Shown: positions 47,231 through 59,285 of the stretch, one piece after another | How positions within the stretch are numbered: the stretch's first letter is position 1 | Layout: every line of letters starts with the position of its first letter | Assembly: GCA_028023455.1 (NCBI GenBank) | Contig: JAQFVV010006198.1 | Coordinates: forward strand, 34,165,979 to 34,229,978 | Direction: 5' to 3' | From: Epiperipatus broadwayi | Lineage: Eukaryota; Onychophora; Udeonychophora; Euonychophora; Peripatidae | Length of the DNA: 64,000 nt | Position numbers and translations under genes: made by a program | The notes under the pieces: generated by a model | Seen by the model: the letters and a program-made list of their open reading frames with translations, nothing else | The model's database searches: none | What the model was told of the DNA's origin: nothing

Positions 47231-49699
47231 TAAAAGTTGAATGGAAAGTTCATCAATGAATCTTACAGTTATGAAGATCTTTTATAAATGAAGATAAAGC
47301 ATATAAACAAAGTTTTAATCAGGACATGATATAAAAGAAAAATCATTGCTAATCAAGATAAAAATATTTACTAAATAAATTTATTTAAATATTTATGAGC
47401 ACTAAATTACTTATTAATGTGCACATAATTATTAAATACACATTACCTGAATCACCATGAAATAATTTCTAAGCATCTCCATAATTACACTTTATAGAAA
47501 ATTTTCACACATTTATTAACTAATTCTTCTGAATGCATTAAATTTTTAATTGCATGTTTAACTTTTAAAAGCTTTAAATTGTTAATACTACAAACACAAA
47601 AAATAATAATCAAATCTATCTATATTTCTTATAGTCTTCAGATACTCAAATTTATGAACTCCAAAACAATAAAGCCATCTGATCACTATTATTATTCGTA
47701 GAAAGTTTACAAATAAATTCCATGTTATTCTTTATAAATAAATTTGATGTTTATTAATTTGCTGAATAGTTAGTAAGTTTATATATATAATATTCATGCT
47801 TCAATTTAAATAAAAGTAAATAATTCGGGAATGAATGAAATACCTGAATGAAATACCACACCCAAATTTTGATTATATTATTTCTATCTCCAAAAATAAA
47901 TCATACTTTTGGAATGCATTTACTTTGAACTATTTTATCTTTTAGCAAAAATTTACATATTAGAATAATTTACTGAGATACAAAATAATTTATTTACTTA
48001 TATAAATTTGTTGACTTGAATATTTTATCAATTGTAAAATTTTGCTTTATAAATTGTTCACTACTTTAGAGAATTGTTTGTTTTAACTCCTAAAGTTAAA
48101 AATACTAATTCAAGATTTGAATATTATTGTTGAATGTGCTTGACAACTGATGCAAGTGTAAGTTTTCTTCCAAAAACAATGACCATAATCAAATCAGTTT
48201 TTTTTTTTTTGATTGCAGCAAAAATAAATTTCCTTTACAACAATAAATAATGAATATAGGTTTTAAGAAAAAAGTTTGTAAAATATTTAAATCAGTTTGA
48301 TGGGTCAGAATAGTTTGTTATGAAACCCTTCAACAATCAATGGGTCAATAAAAGGTAAGAAAAAAGACAAAAAGTACAAATTCTAAGTCATATATGAGTA
48401 TTTATAAAGTTAATAATGAATTAAACATACAACAAATAAAGATTAAAAAAAATGAGTAGAAGAAGAATTAATGAAATAAAAGAATTACAAAATTTAATTT
48501 ATAATAGAACTCTTTGAGAGAGAAAGGCTGAATTGCAGGAATTATTAAAATAAATAATATGGAATATATTATTTTAAAATTTTTTGCCCGCCTCCTTTTT
48601 TTCTGCAAATTTGAATATAGAAGAATGATTTTATTTTACAGCTTTCAATCTGTATAGTTGTGAAAATGTATAGTATAATCTATAAAAACCATATGACCTC
48701 TAAAAATCTCTGCACTGCATTATTATCTGCAAAGCTAAAACTGTGAAACTTTCTGATAATATAAACTCCATTGTTTTCTAAACATCATTTATCATTTATT
48801 TAAATAACTTATTATACATATCTGGAAATAAATAATCCCACTCAATGATTACAAAATCAATAAAAATACACACATACATTAGATATAAATATTACTTTTG
48901 ATTTTTGACTCTCATTATTTTAAATCAAATAATAAAAACATTGTACAAAGAAATAAAACATTCAAATCATATATAATACATCTCAATTTAAAGGAATAAA
49001 TATTGAATATTTAACAAAGGTGAATTACTGTTTAACAAAACTAATAGGACCTGGGCTAGCATTTTCCAATTAAAAATAAAAAACAACCCAATTTTCAGAC
49101 TATATTTTTAATTAACTAATTTAGTCCTTGTCATAGTTTGCATTTTTGAAACATTAATTTTTTACTCGTTTTAGTTTATTAAAAACATAACATTAATTTG
49201 TTGTTTCAACAAAAGTTGAAAAGCAATATATATATATATAAGTGCAAATACATTCAAATTAGACTATAGGCAGTCTTCTACTTTCATATAATTCGCTATT
49301 TCGTAGGAAGGGCAATAGAAAACACACTGTGTTATGCAACTTTTTATCAAGCAAAGAAAGAGTACAATTCAACTATCTCTTGTTAAATTTATAAAGAAAA
49401 TACCAGATACTAATCAATAAAGTCTAGATTATATATATATGCTAATACACTTCAATAAAAAATAAATATTTTAAAATCATTTTTTGATGGGGTTTTTTAT
49501 AATCTTCAGAAACCAAATAAGTATGAAAGCAGAGGACTGCCTGTAATTTGATAAAGTGACAGAAGCTACCATTCCAAAACGATAATTTTAATTAAAAAAA
49601 TACTAAGACATTGTGTTTGTATTACCATTATATGAAACATAAATGACTGTAAAACAAAAATAAGAGGTGTATTTTATCAATGGCAATAACAGTGCAATA
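47231..49699. other. AT-rich region, no gene
   Basis: No gene. A SINE 3' remnant lies at 47640-47692 (AAACAATAAAGCCATCTGAT, like the tail of 7985-8185). TA and poly-T runs lie near 48199-48210 and 49227-49239. Confidence 0.55.
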
Positions 49700-49860
49700 A
49701 ACAGATGTGACACCTGCTTTGATATTTCCAAAAAATGGACAACCTGAATCATTTGCATTTAATTTGCATAACTTATATTTAAGACAATCTATTTTGCAGT
49801 TTCCAATATGGCTATGATTATGGACAGAGAATCTCGAAAGCGCTAAGCTATAAGTAAATT
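49700..49860 (+). repeat. Penelope-like 3' remnant with hammerhead-like end
   Basis: GGCTATGATTATGGACAGAG then TCTCGAAAGCGCTAAGC (49832-49848) parallels the block at 40311-40356 behind the GIY-YIG ORF. Stem III AGCGCT (49838-49843) is a perfect palindrome followed by A. A CTATGA core lacking G5 is shared by both copies. No coding sequence remains. Confidence 0.45.
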
Positions 49861-51026
49861 ATTGATTATTTTCGTTTTATAACTTCTGCAAACTGCGTAT
49901 TATATGCGCTTTGTAAATTATCAAAAATATGATAAAAGTTTAAGCATGAGCTCGGAAACAGTAACAGTATGACATTTAGCAGTAATGAAGGCTAAATCAT
50001 ATTAAAACTGCACTTTTTAACTTAACAATCAGCATATTATCATACATCTGAGCAAATGATTCATTTAGGATCATTTCCTTCTAAGAATAGCTAGATATCA
50101 TTGACTGGCTAAAAAATAAAAACACTTTTGAAAACAATTTTTAAAATGTCATTTCAGTCCCAAAAATAAAAGTGCAAATATTACACCAAATTCGACCACT
50201 GCCAGCTACAGAACGGCTGCATATGTGAGAGAAATTGCAGAAAATCAGAACGAAAGTAATTTGCATCAGATGAGATAAAATAGTTATTTACTCTCAGTTC
50301 AAAGTATAATCCATATAACAAAACATTAAATTAAAATTATGAAAGTTAATCAAACAAAAATTATGCAGTATATGGGGGTGGGGGGGGGGATACAAAGTTA
50401 AAAACCCTAAAGAAATAAGTTTAACAAAATTTATACATGTTAACAAGTGCGAAAAATAAGTTATCTGTTACAAAATGTTTCTATTATGGTGTGAATTTAA
50501 ATTTAAAAATTACAAATACTTAATATCCCTTTTTTTCTCATTAAGCTCTTTTATTTAAATCACAATCTGCAGGAAACAAAAAAAAATATTTCTTATCCAA
50601 CGGTGCACCAATTACTAGTGGCAAAACAGCACAATTAAAATAAGCTGAAAAAAGTAAAATGACCATTGCTTGATAAAAATCAATCCACTTCTTATAAAGT
50701 TTTCAGTAAAGTCCTTATGTTAATAAACATTCTGAGGCACACCCAATCTTAAAGTAAAAAGATTTATGAACCATTTATTACTGGTATTTATCAAATAGCC
50801 ATTAAAATTCACAATTCTGTACAACTATCTGCCTTATTCAAATCTACTTGATGCATTCAGTTTTGAAGACAATGTTTTATCGAATGATAAAGCTTTGTGG
50901 AAATTTTATTGCTAAAACATGCTTTATGCTCATTTATAAAGATGAAACACACAATTCTGTTAAATTTACAAAATAAAATCCACTGCTAAATCAACTTTAG
51001 ATAAAAATGCTGGCATCTAAATTATA
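49861..51026. other. AT-rich region, no gene
   Basis: No gene. A G-rich run lies at about 50374-50389. Confidence 0.55.
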
Positions 51027-51034
51027 CCTTAGGT

Positions 51035-51231
51035 CAGGGGTCCCCAACCCTATGCCCGCGGGCACCAGGGCGCCCACAGACCATTTTATGTGTGCCCGCC
51101 GCTATCCGAACACGATAAAAATTTATTTATCTGATACAAATAAATTTAATTTTTTAAATTTCTTATAAATTATTGTATTATATTGTAATCAAATTGTAGG
51201 GCATACTATACTTTTACAGCATAAAAATATG
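51035..51231 (+). mobile_element. Short hAT-like insertion with 8-bp target duplication, right end unusual
   Basis: It starts CAGGGGTCCCCAACC, a classical hAT 5' end, followed by a GC-rich GCCCGCGGGCACC block. Identical octamers CCTTAGGT lie at 51027-51034 and 51232-51239. The right boundary (...AAAAATATG) is not an inverted copy of the left end, so the right end is either degenerate or replaced. There is no coding capacity. Confidence 0.65.
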
Positions 51232-51239
51232 CCTTAGGT

Positions 51240-52826
51240 AAATCATTCTGCAAAGATCTCTTTTTCTTTCCAACTCATAACTTTTCAAAAACTTCAGTAA
51301 AAAAAGTAAATACAATTTTCTTCAGACAACTGATTTTCAATGAAGCAAGTTCTTGATTTTAAATAACTCTCAACAATAGTTATTAAAAGTCCAATTATAA
51401 TTCTATTTTTTAAATCCAAATTGCTCATATATATATAAGAAATTCTTCTGTTCAAACACTAATTAAAATTTTCACTTCATGATAATTCAATCATTCTAAA
51501 ATCCTTAACAGTTTACTGCAATAAGCTTTTTTTTTTTTTTTTAATTGGAATTTTAATTGTTGGGGAAAAAAATTTTGCCCATCATCTGAATATAAATTAA
51601 TAAACTATTACGATTCCTAATTCCCTTTTCTTCATGGTATTTACTCAATTACAAACAGCTTCCATTGCTGGTAAATTCAACCATGGCAACAAAATAAATT
51701 ATTTATTAAATTTTTTTAACACATGCTAGCAAAAACAATTAAAATTCAATTTGTAATATTTAAATACAAGTATATTGTATATACAGAACTTTAGATGTAA
51801 TTAGAGGGGATTTATTTAAAACAGCTATTTTCTGTCAATATATAATGAACGAGAAAAACAAATGCTTTTATTGACATAATGCAATTTTATAATACTATCA
51901 AATATATATTAAAGAAAACTTTCTAGAAACTTGAACATATTAACTGGTGTTGTACAATTTTTTTCTTTTATATAAAATCATAAATTTTTTTTTTAAAAAA
52001 AAGATAACTTGCTGTCTTAACTGATCGTTTTCTAATACTTCCCTATGGCTGGACCATTAAATAATTACTATTTCCTTGTTAGAAAGCTTACAAAAGCCCC
52101 CCCCCCCCCATACACATCAAAACGTGCTAAAAGGATATTTACAATGTTTATGAATCATTTTAAAATCTTAAGTCAACTCATAAATATAAACTCGTTTTTA
52201 AATTATCTAAGAATATATTTAAAAAATCAATACAATGTCCAAAAACATTTTTTTAACCTTTAAAAAAAAAAAAAAATTATTAACAATATAAAAATATTTT
52301 GTGAAACAAAATGATTAATTATCCAAAAGATATTCAAAAAACATCCATCTTATTGATACCATCCTGCAAATACATCCCTACCTCCTTAGATTACCAAAAA
52401 AAGATTTATGATTTAAAAATTTTATTGAAGTCTACACAAAATCTGTTAATTCAATATGTATCTTATGTTTATTTTCATATAAATAAAATACATTTTGTAT
52501 TAATAAATAACGTATTTAAAAAAAAAAGATGTGATAATATACAAACCTATTATTATAAAGCCTGAAAACTTTGAATAATGTGCTATTTCTTAAATATTAT
52601 AAATATTTATGTATGCCCTTAGAGCATACATTCCATATATACCAGCTCTTACAGACCATGCTTAAATTAGGGCTATTGTGTGCTTGATGTTCAATTGTAC
52701 AAATATAAATACTATATTATACTATAGATGTAAATACTATATTTGAACATTTAATATTATTCTCGTGGTCTCAATTAAACATTAACAATAATATTACTCT
52801 TCAAAAAAATTGGCTCTCATTAATAA
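51240..52826. other. AT-rich region, no gene
   Basis: No gene supported. An 18-base T-run lies near 51525-51542 and a 13-base C-run at 52097-52109. ORFs at 52045-52565 look like chance low-complexity frames. Confidence 0.5.
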
Positions 52827-52962
52827 ATAAATAATCAATCAAACAAGATTGAAATAAACAACCATTAATAACTATATTTAAATATTTATTAAACAGTCTT
52901 TCATCTGCATAGAGACCTTCTCAAGATATTATTATTTCAATCTTGTTTGATTGATTATTTAT
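52827..52962. repeat. Snapback repeat with perfect 31-bp arms
   Basis: 52827-52857 and 52932-52962 are exact reverse complements, containing AATCAATCAAACAAGATTG. On the minus strand the 74-bp interior reads CTTGAGAAGGTCTCTATGCA followed by GATGAAAGAC, weakly like a decayed CTGANGA - hairpin - GAAA block. Confidence 0.85.
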
Positions 52963-53814
52963 GTATTTGTGACAACATTATAGACAAATAAATTATATTG
53001 GATATTTGACCATTATAGTGATTTGGCTCTCTTTCTATATAAATTCACTGTTTGCCATGTTTTTTCCCCCCAAACTTTTGAATATATTATCAATTTTAGG
53101 AGTCTTTCTCTTCCCTAAAATTATTTTTCAAATTTATTTATCAGAAGGTGAAGTAATATATGTCTACAAAATAACTCCTAAACTTTCTTGGCTTACATTC
53201 GACATGTTTTTAGAAGCAGTGAGATTCATTTCTATTTACTATACTCCAAAGTCCTTTATTGTAAACTTGAGCAATCACTATACACTAGATGGCAATGCTA
53301 CATATATATCTAGACAAGTTTTTGGTTACAGATCTTTGTAAGCCCGAAGATATCTTTAGTCACTCATAATTAAATTATAAAAAATTATATTGCTGATAAA
53401 ATTAAATCATTTTACTTATAAATAAAAAATATTTATAAATAATAAATGTATTTTAAAGATATTTATAATGTCACTGCAATTAACCTAAAATAAATTATAT
53501 TTAGTGTAAATTCTTTTAACAGTTTTTAACAAATTTGTATAAAACTGTTGTTTTATCAAAATTAAGAAGTTGTTATATTTGTCAAAAAGGAAATGAGAAA
53601 AAGGAAGGAACTAAAAATTTAATTTTTTTTTTACAAGAATTTGCAATTATATTGATGATCATTACTATTAAAATTTTGTTCTACATTATATAAATTTTAT
53701 GTATGAATAGGCACATTTTTGACCCTAGTTAATGTGGGCATCTTTCATGTCATAATTAACTTTTTTTTATTCATTTCTTTCACTTCTTTTTAATTATTTA
53801 TTTACTTCATGGGA
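52963..53814. other. AT-rich region, no supported gene
   Basis: A 111-codon plus-strand ORF (53006-53341) has a hydrophobic, T-rich first half and no recognisable family. There is no promoter or splice context; I treat it as unproven. Confidence 0.4.
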
Positions 53815-54151
53815 TTCTTATACTTGTAAGCAGAGGGATGTAAAAGGATTTTTCAGTCCATATTCATCCTCCTTCTGACCCCATGTATGCAAAAAAGATA
53901 GATAATCCCCAATTATCAATTGGATCAGATCATAATCTCACATACATATATACAATCAGTGGTCAGTTTATATTAAGGTAGCAATTCTTTAAACTTTACA
54001 TGATCACCACTACTTCTCATGCTTGCACTTAACTGTCATTAAAACAGGCAAAACTCTCCATACAGTAGTGCCACTCAGTGCCAGCCAGAGTAATCAATGG
54101 ATGCCAGAAGGCTTGTGCATAAAATCCCATCTAGTGACTACTCATACAATA

Positions 54152-54193
54152 TCCGCAGACTAGTTTCTGGCTTGTGGCCTTCGTCAGTGAGGA
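54152..54193 (-). ncRNA. Hammerhead-like motif, FB1 copy 4 (N7 = C)
   Basis: Minus strand: TCCTCA, CTGACGA, the same stem II region as other FB1 copies, GAA, palindromic ACTAGT, C17, TGCGGA. The only core difference from copies 1 and 3 is at the freely variable N7. One stem I pair is lost (TGCGGA in place of TGGGGA). Confidence 0.55.
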
Positions 54194-54913
54194 GCCTTGG
54201 ATCTAAGAGCACTGCACCATGAGAAAATTGAAAACAATATTTTTAATCTAAGCTCAATAGCTTATATAGTCATATGGGTCTGAACTCAGTTCAGCACCCA
54301 TACATTTTGGAGTCTTTGGCTCTTTAACAATCATAGTAGGCACTAGATGGGGATTTTAGGCACAAAGTCTTCTGGCATCCATTGATTATTCTGGCTGACA
54401 CTGAGTGGCACTACTGTATAGAGAATTTGCCTTGTTAAACTTTACTGGACAGGCTTCAATCTTCTCACTTTTCCAACTATTCAACCACTCATTTCGGTAA
54501 AAAACCAACAATGGAACACACAGAAGCTTGAGATAGAATGAAGGACAAATACAGACTGAAAAATCATAAGTTCAAATCCCTCTACTTACATATATAACAA
54601 ACATTCAATATAAGAAAATTAGATTACATCATAGTGTAAGGTCGGCCCATCCCTTTCCTATTAATATATATGGATATGTAATGGTCTGCTAATATGAGGG
54701 GTTAGATTCACATAATGTCTACATAGTAGGTATGACTACAACATCAAATCCAACAATAGTGTTGAGCGTTCCATCATTGGTTTTTCAATGAAATGGACGA
54801 TTGAATAATTGGAAAGGTAAAAAGATTGAAGCCTGACCAGACAAGTTTAAAGAATTGCTATCTTAATATAAATTGACCACTGATTGTATATATGTGTAGG
54901 AGATTATGATCTT

Positions 54914-54958
54914 CCCAAGTGATGATTGCTGGTTCTGCACGAAATAAGTATATTGGGG
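54914..54958 (+). ncRNA. Hammerhead-like motif in repeat A (C3 to G)
   Basis: Stem I CCCAA (54914-54918, extendable by two more pairs), core GTGATGA (54919-54925) with G in place of C3, stem II TGCTG and CTGCA around GTT with a mismatch, GAA, stem III ATA/TAT, A17 (54952), TTGGGG (54953-54958). Stem I supports the fold through an A-U to C-G change relative to 34581. The C3 change should inactivate it. Confidence 0.5.
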
Positions 54959-55109
54959 ATTATCTATCTTTTTTGCATATATGGGATTATCGGCATTGGT
55001 TTCTTGAGATGGAGTGAAGGAAGAATAGAGACTGAAAAATCCTAAGTTCAAATCCCTCTATTTACTTATTTATTTCATATTTAAATACAAAGTATAGTAT
55101 ATATACTTT

Positions 55110-55248
55110 TAAGCTAGATGTAATTAGATTTGAACCCAGATTTTCAAGCTCCCTTTAGTCATCTATTCTGTCTTATACAACTGATACACATGATAGTGTG
55201 TATCAATTAAAGGGAGTTTGAAAATCTGGATTCAAATCCCATCTAATT
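55110..55248. repeat. Hairpin repeat related to the left part of repeat A
   Basis: AATTAGATTTGAACCCAGAT (about 55122) and ATCTGGATTCAAATCCCATC (about 55224) are inverted copies, and the inner GATACACA/TGTGTATC closes the hairpin. The words match the left portion of repeat A (TTTGAACACAGACTTTCAAG). Confidence 0.8.
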
Positions 55249-55699
55249 ATTTATTTCATGTAATACTTCCTGCAGCCTCCAATCTCTTGCCACTTTTCCA
55301 TTTTCAATCCAGCATTTTATTATGCATTATTTATTCCATGAATTTTTTTATTTTTCAATACAATCAAATTTTCAAGAACAGATCTTTTCATTCTTCTCTA
55401 GAGCTATCTACTGTAAACTTAAGTAATCAAATCATCAGCATACAAATAAACCGAGAGAAGTCATGTGATGATGTTAGTAGTATTATAGTTAAGCTACATA
55501 ACATCTATAATTCAATACATTTTTTTTTAGTATTTGTCTTTTTTACATATTAAATTTGATAGAATATATTAAGCTTTTTTCTTTCCATAGCCGATCATAT
55601 AACTAAAATGCACTATGAATAGATCGTTTTAAATCATTTGGGTTAATTAATATTCTAGTATTCAGTTAAATAAAAAATTTATTAAGTTATAATACATAG
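55249..55699. other. AT-rich stretch, no gene
   Basis: A 111-codon ORF here is hydrophobic and T/A-rich with no recognisable family. TCTAGAGCTATCTACTGTAA near 55398 resembles a block at 8801, so some dispersed repeat is present. Confidence 0.45.
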
Positions 55700-56225
55700 T
55701 TCAACAGGTAAAGGAATTTAGATATTTGGGTAGTTGGTTGAGTGAGGATGGAAAAAGTGAAGAGCAAGTTAAAAGATGAATAGCATTGGCAAAAGAGGCA
55801 TTTATTAAGAGAAAAAAGATATTTTGTGAACCTTTGAAAAGAGAATTAAAAAAAAGATTAATTAAATGCTACGTGTGGAGTGTACTAATGTATGGTTATG
55901 CAACACGGACAATGAGTAATATAATTAGGAACCGATTGGAAGCCTTTGAGATGTGAACATAAAAATCAGTTGGATGAATGTATAAAGTAGCAAATGAACA
56001 AGTTTTGAAAAGAATAAATGAAAAAAGAAGATTGACTGAAGAAATCTGAGAGAGAAAAAGAAACTGGATTGGACATGTGTTAAGAAGAAATTATTGTTTA
56101 ATGAAAGATGGGTCAAATTACATTGAATTGAAGAGCTGAGCAAGGAAGAGACTGGGATGGAAAAATGGATGAATTGATGATCTGACTACTCTCTGAACTT
56201 GTCCATTTGACATAATACTGTTGAT
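55700..56225 (+). pseudogene. RTE-type retrotransposon 3' fragment, second lineage
   Basis: It encodes VKEFRYLGSWLSEDGKSEEQ, IALAKEAFIKRKKIF, KRLIKCYVWSVLMYGYATRT, NRLEAFEM and RKKNWIGHVLR-like remnants, the segment between RT motif 7 and the C-terminus in BovB/RTE-like proteins. Residues differ clearly from the other three RTE copies here (no NMPICLKRK block), so it is a separate lineage. It has stops and a frameshift after EAFEM, is 5'-truncated, and ends near a TGATGATGA tail at about 56218. Confidence 0.75.
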
Positions 56226-56489
56226 GATGAAAGTTCACATGTATATAAACCTATTCCCAGAACAAATGTCCAAATACATTATTAAGATAATTCACAAGCT
56301 ACATTCCCAAATGAATTTGTAAATAATACTCACCTTTTGTTATATCAATACCAATCTATTTTGTCAGATAAACACAGCTCATTAAAATCATTAGAATTTG
56401 TATGTAAATATACACATGCAATACTGTGAATAATATACATAAAGTTTTAGAAATTTAATATCTTCAAAACCTTAAAATTTGCAAAACTA

Positions 56490-56640
56490 ATATAATATAG
56501 GGCACTTGAACACAGACTTTCAAGCTCTCTTCAGCTATCCACTCTAATTTTATACAACTAATACACATGACCACACACATGTGAAAAAGATAAATGATCT
56601 CTAATATACATATTACATCTAAGCTCCAAGTATATTAATT
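56490..56640. repeat. Repeat A copy with the empty hAT site
   Basis: Contains the left repeat A blocks (GAACACAGACTTTCAAGCTC) and continues directly AAAAAGATAAATGATCTCTAA. This is the uninterrupted equivalent of the junctions at 45479-45486 and 47071-47085. The ribozyme half is truncated. Confidence 0.8.
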
Positions 56641-57344
56641 ATACCTGTACTTAAATATTAAAAATAATATAAGCAATTAAAATGCCCATAAATACCTGGA
56701 AATTTATAAAATAAATATTAAAGAGTAATCAGATAGTTAAATGTAAATTATCAAACTTTCTAAAAAAGGTTGAATAAAATTAAACACAGTATCTTTACAT
56801 ATGATATTCACATGGTCTTTTATAAAATTCAAAGTTCACTTACGAATCTGATAACATTAAATAAGAGCAGCTATAATTACATGATCTACAGTTAACTTTG
56901 AAAATGTTTACGATTTGCTTTTAAAATAACTGAAAATTTACTGACTGTTTATTAACTGGACTACTAAATTTTATAATATATTAATCTAATTATATAACAT
57001 ACCTGAATAAGTTCCAGTCCATTTTCCCTGTAAAAAAAAAAAAAAACATTAAAAATTGAAAAGATTCCAATAACATTTATATTGCTACAATCATTAACTA
57101 AACCTTGAAAAAAAAAAAAAAGCTATTTTGAATCTATATAAATTGTATACACACTCCAGTAAAATCATTATATAATATTTGTAAATTTCATTTTTATAAT
57201 ATTAATAAAAAAATTGTTTATTAAAGATTTGAATCAATCATTTCCATAAGCATATTTCAAGAGTTAAAGTTAATTGATGAGACAATAAAAGATTGTACAT
57301 TTACATTAAAATGCTTTAGTCATTACATTATGATGAGGTATGAC
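56641..57344. other. AT-rich region, no gene
   Basis: Only A-runs (about 57031-57045 and 57108-57121) and scattered short ORFs. Confidence 0.55.
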
Positions 57345-57490
57345 AAGTCAAGTATCCTGGGAAGTTTTAGCAAAAGTGGTAGCATCTAAACTCTGAAGCA
57401 CAGGGTCCTCGAATCAATTCTAATTCTGACATTCCTGGCATTGAAACTCATGAACTCTTGAGCAATAAAGTCATTTAATTATTTATTTTA
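57345..57490 (+). repeat. tRNA-derived SINE copy (diverged)
   Basis: TTAGCAAAAGTGGTAGCATC resembles a decayed A-box region and TCCTCGAATCAATTCT a decayed B box. The tail CTTGAGCAATAAAGTCATTT matches 7985-8185. Confidence 0.55.
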
Positions 57491-57689
57491 TTTACTTGCC
57501 AACTGAACATGAAGTTTCACGGATGCAACAGACATTAAGTACATATTTTCTCAATTAATGTTATATATATTACAACTGAATATTTTTACATGTTTTTCAA
57601 ATTCAATTGCTCCTACAGCAAGCTTACGGTAAATTCATCAACTTCAATAAATATAAAGCCATAAACCTTATCGCCATTTTTAAGTATTA

Positions 57690-58995
57690 ATGTTAATATT
57701 TAAAAAGGTACTAAAGAAGATATTAGAAATTAGAGATCTACCAACCTTTTATCAGTTTTATATAAAAATTTTACCAAGATAATTACAACTTGTCTACAGA
57801 GAACATTGAATTTCAACCAACCAAAAGAACAAGCTGTATTTAAGAATAGTTTTAGTGCAGTAGATCATATCCAAGTATTCAGAGAAGTTATAGAAAGCAC
57901 CGGTGAATATGAGTTGCCATTATGCTTTGGATTTGTAGATTATGAAAATGCATTTGATTCTATAATAATTTTTTTTGATTAAAACATTAGATCATCGAGG
58001 TATAGATGCAGGATAATGTCATATTCTGAAGAATATTTATAAAAATGCAACAGCAACAATGAGATTACATAATGATACTAGGAAGTTTAACATTGAGAAG
58101 GATGTAAGACCGAGTGACTTCATATCTCCAAAACTTTTTGCAGCAGTGCTGCAAGAAGTATTTTGTGGATTAAAATGGGAAGCTAAAGGAGTAAAAGTAA
58201 ATGGAGATTATTTAAATCACTTAGATTTTGCATATGATGTAGTTGTTTTTTGTTTTTGCAATTAATGCTTTAGCACTTCAGGAAATGTTGCAGGAGTTAT
58301 CAGATGAAAGTAAGAAAGTAGGATTAAAGGTAAATGTTAAAAAGACTAAAGTAATGTTCAATGGATTTTATCAAAAGATGAAAATAAAGATTGATTATGA
58401 TGAGTTAGAAGAAATTAACAACTACAAATATCTTAGTCAGATTATTACTACAGATGGAAACGTAATGGATGAAACTAATCATAGAATTAAACTTGGTTTG
58501 AGTGCTTTTGGTAGAAATAACTTAATATTAAAAGGAAATATGCCTATACGTTTCAAAAGAAAGATTTTTAATAAGTATGTTTTACCAGTTCTTACTTAAC
58601 AATCGGAGACTTGGACATTTAATAGAAGAGCAATACAGACATTTCAGACCACTCAAAGAAGTATGGAGATGCATGTTAGGAGTAATAAGAGATTGAAAAT
58701 ACAATATATGGGGTAAGACAACAAATAGGTGTTTGGTGTTTCTGATATAGGTGAAAGAATTAAAAGACTGAAGTGAAGTTGAGCTGAACATATTGCTAGA
58801 TTAGATGATAACAGATGGACAATTGATATCTTTAACTGGATTCCAAGAGATTGTAAAAGACCAATGTGAGATGGATGGATGAAATAAGAAAGTGTGCAGG
58901 GATGATGTGGAGAAAAGAGACTAGAGATCAGAGATGGATTGAACTTGGAGAGACAATCCTGCAGTGGACTGATAATGGTTGACAATGATGATGAT
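57690..58995 (+). pseudogene. RTE/CFDP2-like retrotransposon: reverse transcriptase and C-terminus
   Basis: The longest LINE copy in the window. Blocks in order: KILEIRDLPTF (about 57719), HIQVFREVIES and LCFGFVDYENAFDS (57850-57962), MRLHNDTRKFNIEKDVRPSD (from 58059), LDFAYDVVVF (about 58217), a frameshift, then KKVGLKVNVKKTKVMFNGF, INNYKYLSQIITTDGN and FKRKIFNKYVLPVLT to 58599, and remnants to about 58990. The catalytic F-A-D-D box reads FAYD, losing one aspartate, so the polymerase is dead even apart from the frameshifts. RT and tail match the copies at 236-640 and 38491-38990. It ends in GATGATGATAATGA. The endonuclease is absent (5' truncation). Confidence 0.85.
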
Positions 58996-58999
58996 AATG

Positions 59000-59285
59000 A
59001 ATAATACACCTTGCTATGCCCTTAATTTGCATTCAAATTCCAACTTGGTAAAAACTGAAATCTTTTTCAGATTCCAATAAAGCTTAAGATTTTTCTTCCA
59101 GGTAGTCAATCCACAGCCAACCCAGCATAATCTAGTCAATATCAGTCAGTAAATTTGTAAGAAGCTATTCTTAGACAGGGGACAAACCAAGGATGAAACA
59201 CACATCACCAGACATTTGACAAATTTAGTAATGCCTTTTGTAGGAGGCATTGCTTTGCAGTAGGTTACTTAATGATTCCTTTATA
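59000..59285. repeat. Repeat C copy
   Basis: TTTTTCAGATTCCAATAAAG and the TTTTTCTTCC-GGTAG block match 41770-42183. It lies directly behind the RTE tail. GGAGGCATTGCTTTGCAG ends it. Unclassified. Confidence 0.55.

Larger units (their letters stand above)
53815..55075. repeat. Nested inverted-repeat cluster (repeat A + FB1 + unnamed arms)
   Basis: The outermost arms are about 53820-54000 and 54835-55075, carrying repeat A in opposite orientations (CAGTGGTCAGTTTATATTAA against its complement near 54870) plus a block with AGAGGGATGTAAAAGG. Middle arms at about 54440-54525 and 54757-54842 share GGCTTCAATCTTCTCACTTT in inverted form. The core, 54048-54435, is an FB1 copy with its own inverted ends. 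A block GACTGAAAAATC-AGTTCAAATCCCTCTA is also directly repeated at about 54555 and 55030. It looks like repeated insertion of fold-back-prone elements into one another. Confidence 0.85.

Noticed and set aside
53006-53341. 111-codon ORF with a hydrophobic N-terminal half
   Set aside because: No recognisable domain, strong T/A-driven composition and no splice or promoter context; expected by chance in a window this AT-rich.
55218-55553. 111-codon ORF
   Set aside because: It starts inside the hairpin repeat at 55110-55248 and has no recognisable motif.
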